DNA of 8,002 nt, from positions 1 through 8,002 of the forward strand of contig JANWYM010000166.1 in the NCBI GenBank assembly GCA_025055355.1. Direction: 5' to 3'. The translations under genes and the position numbers were made by a program. The stretch is from Abditibacteriales bacterium (GTDB lineage: Bacteria > Armatimonadota > Abditibacteriia > Abditibacteriales > JANWYM01). Within the stretch, counting starts at the first letter, position 1. Each line of letters starts with the position of its first letter. Shown here one piece after another: positions 6,485 to 8,002 of the stretch. Below the pieces are notes generated by a model. That model saw only the letters and a program-made list of their open reading frames with translations, did no database searches and was not told the origin of the DNA.

Positions 6485-6524
6485 CCTTCCTCCCTGAGGA
6501 AGGAGAAGAGATGGTGGAAAGGAG
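6485..6524 (+). promoter_or_regulatory. Leader hairpin and two stacked ribosome-binding sites
   Basis: CCTTCCTC (6485-6492) and GAGGAAGG (6496-6503) form a perfect 8-bp stem with a 3-nt loop. Its right arm covers most of a strong Shine-Dalgarno site, AAGGAG (6500-6505), that stands 5 nt before an ATG at 6511. A second site, AAAGGAG (6518-6524), stands 5 nt before the real start at 6530. The two ATGs are in different frames, so the hairpin may keep ribosomes off the wrong start. Confidence 0.55.
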
Positions 6525-6529
6525 AAACT

Positions 6530-8002
6530 ATGAAACAGCATCGGTGTTGGTTCACCCTGGGCTTATGGGTCGTTTTGGTGGGGAGCGTCCTCATAGCAGG
6601 GCGCGGCGTGGAGCGGTCTCATCGCCCGTTGCCGTCGCGATCTATGTCCGCTCAGAGCGCGGCTCTGTCGGCGGGGCAGCGACAGGCGGTGCAAGCCGCT
6701 CTGCGGCAGATGCCGCTGTATTTCGTGGAGAATCGGGGGCAGATGGATAAGCGCGTCGCTTACTACGTGCAAGGGCGCGACACAACGGTTTACTTCACGT
6801 CCGAAGGGGTCACCTTCGCCTTAGCGCAGGAGGCCTCTGCCTCTCCTTCCTCAGAGCGTCTCGGTGACAGAGCGGGAACAGTCGGTCGGGTGCGTTCTGA
6901 GAAGTGGGGTTCAAAGGAGGGGGCACGGCGGGAGCGTTGGGTGGTGAAGAAGGAGTTTGTAGGCGCCCGGAGTCCAGCGCGCCTGCGGGGGGAAGGGATG
7001 ACGGAGGCGGTGGTGAGTTACTTCAAAGGGCCGCGTTGGCAGTGGCACACGGGGCTGCGGACTTACTCGCGGGTGGTGTATGAGGAGGTGTGGGAAGGGA
7101 TAGACCTGATTTACAGTGGGGACGGGGGTCGTCTGAAATATACGTTTGTGGTCAAGCCGGGGGCGGATGTGGGACAGATACGGCTGCGGTATCGAGGGGT
7201 GGAGGGGGTTAGCGTGAACCGGGATGGGGAATTAGAGGTGGCAACGCCAGGGGGCGGTTTTCGGGAGGCGAAGCCGTTTTCGTATCAGGAGAAAGGTGGG
7301 GAGCGTGTGGAGGTGGAGAGTGGGTATGTGGTGGAGGAGGCGGGGAAGGCAGGGGAGGCAGTGTGCGGCTTTCGTGTGGGGGCATACGACCGCCACCGTC
7401 CGTTGGTGATAGACCCGGTGGTGCTCCTCTACTGCGGCTACATCGGCGGAGCCGGCTTTAATTGGGGCCATGGCATCGCGGTGGACGGGGCGGGCAATGC
7501 CTATGTGACGGGTTTCACCATGTCGGGTCAAACCACCTTTCCTGTGACCGTCGGACCCGACCTGGACTTTAATGGCATTATTGACGCCTTTGTGGCAAAG
7601 GTGCGGGCGGATGGGAGTGGGCTGGTCTACTGCGGCTACATCGGCGGAGGAAACGAAGATGTGGGCTATGGCATCGCGGTGGACGGGGCGGGCAATGCCT
7701 ATGTGACGGGTATCACCCTGTCGGGTCAAACCACCTTTCCTGTGACCGTCGGACCCGACTTAACCCATAATGAGAATGGGGACACCTTTGTGGCAAAGGT
7801 GCGAGCAGATGGGATGGGGCTGGCCTACTGCGGCTACATCGGCGGAGGAAACGAAGATGTGGGCTATGGCATCGCGGTGGATGGGGCGGGCAATGCGTAT
7901 GTAACGGGTAACACCCTCTCCAACGAAAACACCTTTCCTGAGACGGTTGGACCCGACCTAACCTTTAATGGCGATGACGACGCCTTTGTAGCAAAGGTGC
8001 GG
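6530..8002 (+). CDS. Secreted SBBP (beta-propeller repeat) protein, C-terminus beyond the window
   Basis: The frame is open from 6530 to the right edge (491 codons, no stop). Residues 1-24 form a signal peptide (MKQHRCWFTLGLWVVLVGSVL, in part). The N-terminal domain, about 60-300, begins PLYFVENRGQMDKRVAYYVQ and contains a YSRVVYEEVWEGIDLIY block. This is the domain that commonly precedes SBBP repeats (annotated DUF7948 in some databases, as I recall). From residue 301 come 66-residue repeats at 301-366, 367-432 and 433-491 (cut). Each has YCGYIGG, GIAVDGAGNAYVTG, TFP, VGPDL and DxFVAKVRADG, close to the SBBP consensus. Such proteins are exported and probably at the cell surface, where they are thought to bind or scaffold; no enzyme motif is seen. 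A strong AAAGGAG lies 5 nt before the start. Gly codons shift from mostly GGG before the repeats to a mix rich in GGC within them. Confidence 0.9.
   Translation, partial: MKQHRCWFTLGLWVVLVGSVLIAGRGVERSHRPLPSRSMSAQSAALSAGQRQAVQAALRQMPLYFVENRGQMDKRVAYYVQGRDTTVYFTSEGVTFALAQEASASPSSERLGDRAGTVGRVRSEKWGSKEGARRERWVVKKEFVGARSPARLRGEGMTEAVVSYFKGPRWQWHTGLRTYSRVVYEEVWEGIDLIYSGDGGRLKYTFVVKPGADVGQIRLRYRGVEGVSVNRDGELEVATPGGGFREAKPFSYQEKGGERVEVESGYVVEEAGKAGEAVCGFRVGAYDRHRPLVIDPVVLLYCGYIGGAGFNWGHGIAVDGAGNAYVTGFTMSGQTTFPVTVGPDLDFNGIIDAFVAKVRADGSGLVYCGYIGGGNEDVGYGIAVDGAGNAYVTGITLSGQTTFPVTVGPDLTHNENGDTFVAKVRADGMGLAYCGYIGGGNEDVGYGIAVDGAGNAYVTGNTLSNENTFPETVGPDLTFNGDDDAFVAKVR
7430..8002 (+). repeat. Tandem 198-bp coding repeat (three copies, last one cut)
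   Basis: Copies start at 7430, 7628 and 7826, exactly 198 bp (66 codons) apart. Long stretches are identical, such as the 17-mer starting TACTGCGGCTACATCGG and the block coding GIAVDGAGNAY. Differences cluster in the loop after VGPDL. Synonymous changes are few between copies 1 and 2 and more frequent in copy 3, which points to recent duplication or gene conversion. The array probably continues to the right. Confidence 0.9.

Noticed and set aside
7232..7729. Minus-strand open frame over the SBBP repeats
   Set aside because: Its repeated translation only mirrors the 198-bp repeats of the plus-strand gene.

Overview
This 8 kb window is chromosomal DNA of a GC-rich bacterium. All four promoters I can read have sigma70-type -35/-10 boxes with 17-bp spacers, starts carry Shine-Dalgarno sites, and the one tRNA encodes its CCA tail. 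No marker fixes the lineage. A bacterial PolX with a PHP domain, an AlkP-superfamily hydrolase of the COG3379 type and a secreted SBBP-repeat protein, together with short intergenic tandem arrays, suggest a deep-branching environmental or thermophilic lineage (Armatimonadota/Fervidibacterota or Chloroflexota-like). That placement is a guess. There is no phage, transposase, CRISPR array or rRNA.

Left part, minus strand: an exported protein of unknown function runs off the left edge (start at 508). Upstream of it, in the same direction, lies a zinc-ribbon/TPR/transmembrane protein with a long Pro/Thr-rich linker (1987 down to 653). The 144-bp gap between them holds short inverted repeats of an ACGGATT-type word.

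Middle, plus strand: a divergent promoter region with a perfect TATAAT box leads to a two-gene DNA-repair operon. It holds PolX (HhH, nucleotidyltransferase and PHP domains) and a 3-methyladenine DNA glycosylase, joined by an ATGA stop/start overlap. The glycosylase would remove a damaged base. PolX could then fill the gap, and its PHP domain may process ends or abasic sites, so the pair looks like a compact base-excision-repair unit. A separate promoter then drives an AlkP-superfamily phosphodiesterase/phosphomutase-like gene. Its 5' leader is almost wholly made of two facing arrays of a 7-bp word (GTGAAAC forward, GTTTCAC reverse), the most unusual structure in the window.

Right part: a bidirectional terminator separates the hydrolase gene from a minus-strand tRNA-Lys(CTT), which has its own consensus-like promoter. 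After another promoter and a leader with two stacked ribosome-binding sites, a secreted SBBP beta-propeller-type protein begins. It carries exact 198-bp (66-residue) repeats and continues past the right edge.

I found no clearly new multi-gene system. The best candidates for a second look are the facing heptad arrays, the polX-glycosylase operon with its odd glycosylase loop, and the double-RBS leader of the SBBP gene.
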